Position numbers and translations under genes: made by a program. 52,530 nt of DNA, taken from assembly GCA_947599925.1 (NCBI GenBank), contig CANQFT010000012.1, forward strand, positions 1 through 52,530, given 5' to 3'. The notes under the pieces are model-generated. The model was given only the letters and a program-made list of their open reading frames with translations. It had not been told where the DNA came from and did no database searches. This document shows, in pieces, positions 50,205-52,530 of this stretch; the stretch's first letter is position 1, and each line of letters starts with the position of its first letter. Source of the DNA: an uncultured Oscillospiraceae bacterium (lineage in GTDB: Bacteria > Bacillota > Clostridia > Oscillospirales > Oscillospiraceae).

Positions 50205-51209
50205 TTGTCTCGCAAAAAAAAGGACACAGACTATGTGGCCATCTCCGCGCGGCTCCACGCCCTGGAAAACCGTATGCTGACCAAGGAGCGCATGGAACAG
50301 CTCCTTGAGGCCCGCGAGGACGCCGAGGTGGGCAAGATCATGGCCGACTGCGGCTACGCCGAGCCCCAACCGCTGACCCTGGCCAACCTGGAGGAGTCCC
50401 TGGCCCTTGCCCAGCGGGACCTCTTTGCCGACCTGGGCAAGTCCCTGGAGGGAGAAGAGGCGCTGTTGGATGTGTTTCGCGTCAAGCACGACTACCATAA
50501 CGCCAAGGCCATCCTCAAGGCCCAGGCGCGGGGCCAGGACCCGGCGCGGCTGTTGGTCAGCGGCGGACGCTACCAGGGGCAGAGGATGCTGGAGGATATG
50601 GACAAAGAGACCATGGGGGAGGGCTACACCGCCGCCTTTGCACAGGCGGTGGCCCAGGCCCGGACCCTTTTGGCCGAGACCCAGGACCCCCAGCAGTCGG
50701 ACTTCCTGCTGGACCGGGCCTGCTACGGCGAGATCCTGCGCGCCGCCGAGGGCACCAAGAGCGAGTTTTTGCTGGGCTATGTCCGGGCCTGTATCGACGC
50801 GGTGAATCTCCGCTGTGCTGTCCGGGCCTACCGCTCAGGCAACGGGGCACTGCTGGAAAAGGCCCTGATCGACGGCGGCGCCGTGCCGCCCAGGGACATC
50901 CTGGCCCGCGGAAACCAGGACCTTGCCGCCCTCTACCGGGATACGGCTCTGGCGGCCGCGGCCGGTCTGGGCGCGGAGCTTTTGGAGCCCGGCGGCGGGG
51001 ATATGACCGCCTTTGAGCGAGCCTGTGACGACGCGGTGACTGCCTATGTGGCCAAGGCCCGGCGGGTCCCCTTTGGGGTGGAGACCGTCATCGGCTATCT
51101 CTACGCCCGGCTGAGCGAACTCACCGCCCTGCGGATCATCATATCGGGCCGTCTGGCGGGCATCGAAACGGACAAGATCCGGGAAAGGCTGCGTGAGGCC
51201 TATGTCTAA
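50205..51209 (+). CDS. ntpC: V-type ATPase subunit C (d subunit)
   Basis: A 334-aa helical central-stalk base that sits on the rotor ring. Family features: YVAISARLHALENRMLT, FRVKHDYHNAKAILKAQ, and the closing LYARLSELTALRIIISGRLA. TTG 50205 is chosen as start because GAGGAGGGAG lies just before it; a GTG at 50187 lacks such a site. Overlaps subunit F by eight bases. Confidence 0.92.
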   Translation: MSRKKKDTDYVAISARLHALENRMLTKERMEQLLEAREDAEVGKIMADCGYAEPQPLTLANLEESLALAQRDLFADLGKSLEGEEALLDVFRVKHDYHNAKAILKAQARGQDPARLLVSGGRYQGQRMLEDMDKETMGEGYTAAFAQAVAQARTLLAETQDPQQSDFLLDRACYGEILRAAEGTKSEFLLGYVRACIDAVNLRCAVRAYRSGNGALLEKALIDGGAVPPRDILARGNQDLAALYRDTALAAAAGLGAELLEPGGGDMTAFERACDDAVTAYVAKARRVPFGVETVIGYLYARLSELTALRIIISGRLAGIETDKIRERLREAYV

Positions 51210-51516
51210 ATACTCCATCGCCGTCATTGGCGACCTTGCCAGCGTCATGGGCTTCAAGGCCCTGGGGCTGGACGTCCATGTGGTCCAGGATGTGGAGGAC
51301 GCCCGCAAGGCCCTCCACACGCTGGCCAAGGGCGACGCCGCCGTCATCTATATCACCGAGGCGTTCGCCAGGGAGATGACCGCCGACATCGACCGCTACA
51401 AAGAGGCGGTCACTCCCGCGGTCATCCTCATTCCCGGCAAGGAGGGCTCTCTGGGCATCGGCATGAGCAATATGGAGAGTTCCATCATGCGCGCAGTGGG
51501 CGCGGACATTCTGTAA
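51202..51516 (+). CDS. ntpF: V-type ATPase subunit F
   Basis: A 104-aa central-stalk protein with a Rossmann-like fold: [32 protein letters not shown], and [17 protein letters not shown]. It regulates ATP hydrolysis. ATG 51202 lies within the end of subunit C. Confidence 0.92.
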   Translation: MSKYSIAVIGDLASVMGFKALGLDVHVVQDVEDARKALHTLAKGDAAVIYITEAFAREMTADIDRYKEAVTPAVILIPGKEGSLGIGMSNMESSIMRAVGADIL

Positions 51517-51550
51517 GCGAGCGAATTTCACCCGAAAGAAGGTTGAACAC

Positions 51551-52530
51551 TTGAGCGGAAAAATCGTTAAGGTCTCCGGACCGCTGGTGGTGGCCACCGG
51601 CATGGCCGACGCCAACATGGCTGACGTGGTCCACGTAGGTCCCCAGCAGCTCATTGGCGAGATTTTGACCATGACCGGCGATGCCGCGTCCATCCAGGTC
51701 TACGAGGAGACCTCCGGACTGGGCCCCGGCGCCGAGGTGGTCACCACCGGCGCGCCTCTGAGCGTGGAGCTGGGCCCCGGCATCATCGAGAATATCTACG
51801 ACGGCATCCAGCGGCCCCTGGAGAAGATCATGGCCCAGGCCGGATCCTGCATCACCCGCGGCATCCGGGTCCCGGCCCTGGACCGGGAGCGCAAGTGGGA
51901 CTTCGCCCCCGTGGCCAAGGTGGGGGACAAGGTCTCGGCCGGTGACGTGCTGGGCACCGTGCAGGAGACCAGCGTCGTGCTCCACAAGATCATGGTCCCT
52001 GTGGGGGTGGAGGGCACGGTGGAGTCCATCGCCTCCGGCGAGCACGTTGTCACCGACGTCATCGCCAAGGTCAAGACCGCCGACGGCGTTCAGGAGCTGA
52101 CCATGATGCAGAAGTGGCCGGTCCGCCGGGGCCGTCCCTATGTGAAGAAGTTCCCGCCGGAGACGCCCCTGTGCTCCGGCCAGCGCATCATCGACACCCT
52201 CTTCCCCATCGCCAAGGGCGGCACCGCCGCCGTCCCCGGACCCTTTGGTTCGGGCAAGACGGTGATCCAGCACCAGCTGGCCAAGTGGAGCGATGTGGAC
52301 ATCGTGATCTATATCGGCTGTGGCGAGCGGGGCAACGAGATGACCGACGTGCTCCGGGAGTTCCCCGAACTGCAGGACCCCCGCACCGGGGAGAGCCTGA
52401 TGAAGCGCACGGTGCTCATCGCCAACACCTCCGATATGCCCGTGGCCGCCCGCGAGGCCAGCATCTACACCGGCATCACCATCGCCGAGTACTTCCGGGA
52501 CATGGGCTACGACGTGGCCGTCCTGGCCGA
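51551..52530 (+). CDS. ntpA: V-type ATPase catalytic subunit A (3' end outside window)
   Basis: The first 326 residues of the ATP-hydrolysing subunit. Start TTG 51551 ([20 protein letters not shown]) behind AGAAGG. The N-terminal barrel, the V-type-specific insertion ([20 protein letters not shown]) and the P-loop GPFGSGKT at residues 230-237 are present, then [20 protein letters not shown]. The window ends in the catalytic domain. Genes B and D are expected downstream. Confidence 0.95.
   Translation, partial: MSGKIVKVSGPLVVATGMADANMADVVHVGPQQLIGEILTMTGDAASIQVYEETSGLGPGAEVVTTGAPLSVELGPGIIENIYDGIQRPLEKIMAQAGSCITRGIRVPALDRERKWDFAPVAKVGDKVSAGDVLGTVQETSVVLHKIMVPVGVEGTVESIASGEHVVTDVIAKVKTADGVQELTMMQKWPVRRGRPYVKKFPPETPLCSGQRIIDTLFPIAKGGTAAVPGPFGSGKTVIQHQLAKWSDVDIVIYIGCGERGNEMTDVLREFPELQDPRTGESLMKRTVLIANTSDMPVAAREASIYTGITIAEYFRDMGYDVAVLA

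Overview
The window is a high-G+C (roughly two-thirds G+C by eye), gene-dense chromosomal segment that looks like a gut Firmicute of the Oscillospiraceae type (Flavonifractor / Lawsonibacter / Oscillibacter relatives). Supporting signs are strong Shine-Dalgarno sequences before nearly every gene, a Gram-positive style LexA, a miaB-mutS-mutL cluster, anaerobe redox proteins (flavodiiron protein, flavin reductase-rubredoxin), phosphotransacetylase and a Na+-type V-ATPase operon. The genus assignment is inference.

Layout: 1-1373 holds the end of thrS and a flavin reductase-rubredoxin gene. 1393-10502 is a translation/DNA-repair block (small hypothetical, miaB, mutS, a degenerate CPBP membrane protein, mutL) followed by an orphan peptide-binding lipoprotein. 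10681-10945 is a tRNA-Leu/tRNA-fMet operon. 11157-16902 is the most unusual region: a split AbrB-like/BTAD regulator, an unrecognised 348-residue protein, two long-helix proteins resembling alpha-pore-forming toxins (the second ending in a bulb-type lectin domain), then a phage-type holin and N-acetylmuramoyl-L-alanine amidase. The order suggests toxins released by a domesticated holin/endolysin module. 17021-23080 is one giant secreted pectin-degrading enzyme (SGNH esterase, pectin methylesterase, SGNH esterase). 23283-25266 carries a flavodiiron protein and an FNT-family anion channel.

25356-29979 is a leftward four-gene operon (MBOAT acyltransferase, SGNH/polysaccharide-deacetylase fusion, acyl carrier protein, FkbH-type HAD protein). 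Its parts match the logic of the Dlt D-alanylation system, but FkbH replaces the adenylation enzyme, suggesting glyceryl (or related acyl) decoration of an envelope polymer. 29988-36022 has a lipid kinase, a small helical protein behind an attenuator-like hairpin, lexA with its own operators, and a divergent heterodimeric ABC exporter. 36099-45156 has an XRE regulator, lepA, a secreted stalk-domain protein, an orphan GyrA/ParC-type subunit, a YitT membrane protein, a lipoprotein and pta. 45326-46661 has an AT-rich TfoX-like gene and three leftward tRNA genes split by a 115-116 bp tandem repeat. From 46731 to the window end runs a V-type ATPase operon (H-I-K-E-C-F-A), cut off inside subunit A.

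Two repeat families stand out: a dispersed intergenic element of about 190 bp that starts with a terminator hairpin (two near-full and three partial copies), and the tandem array beside the tRNA genes. No CRISPR array, rRNA or insertion sequence was seen.
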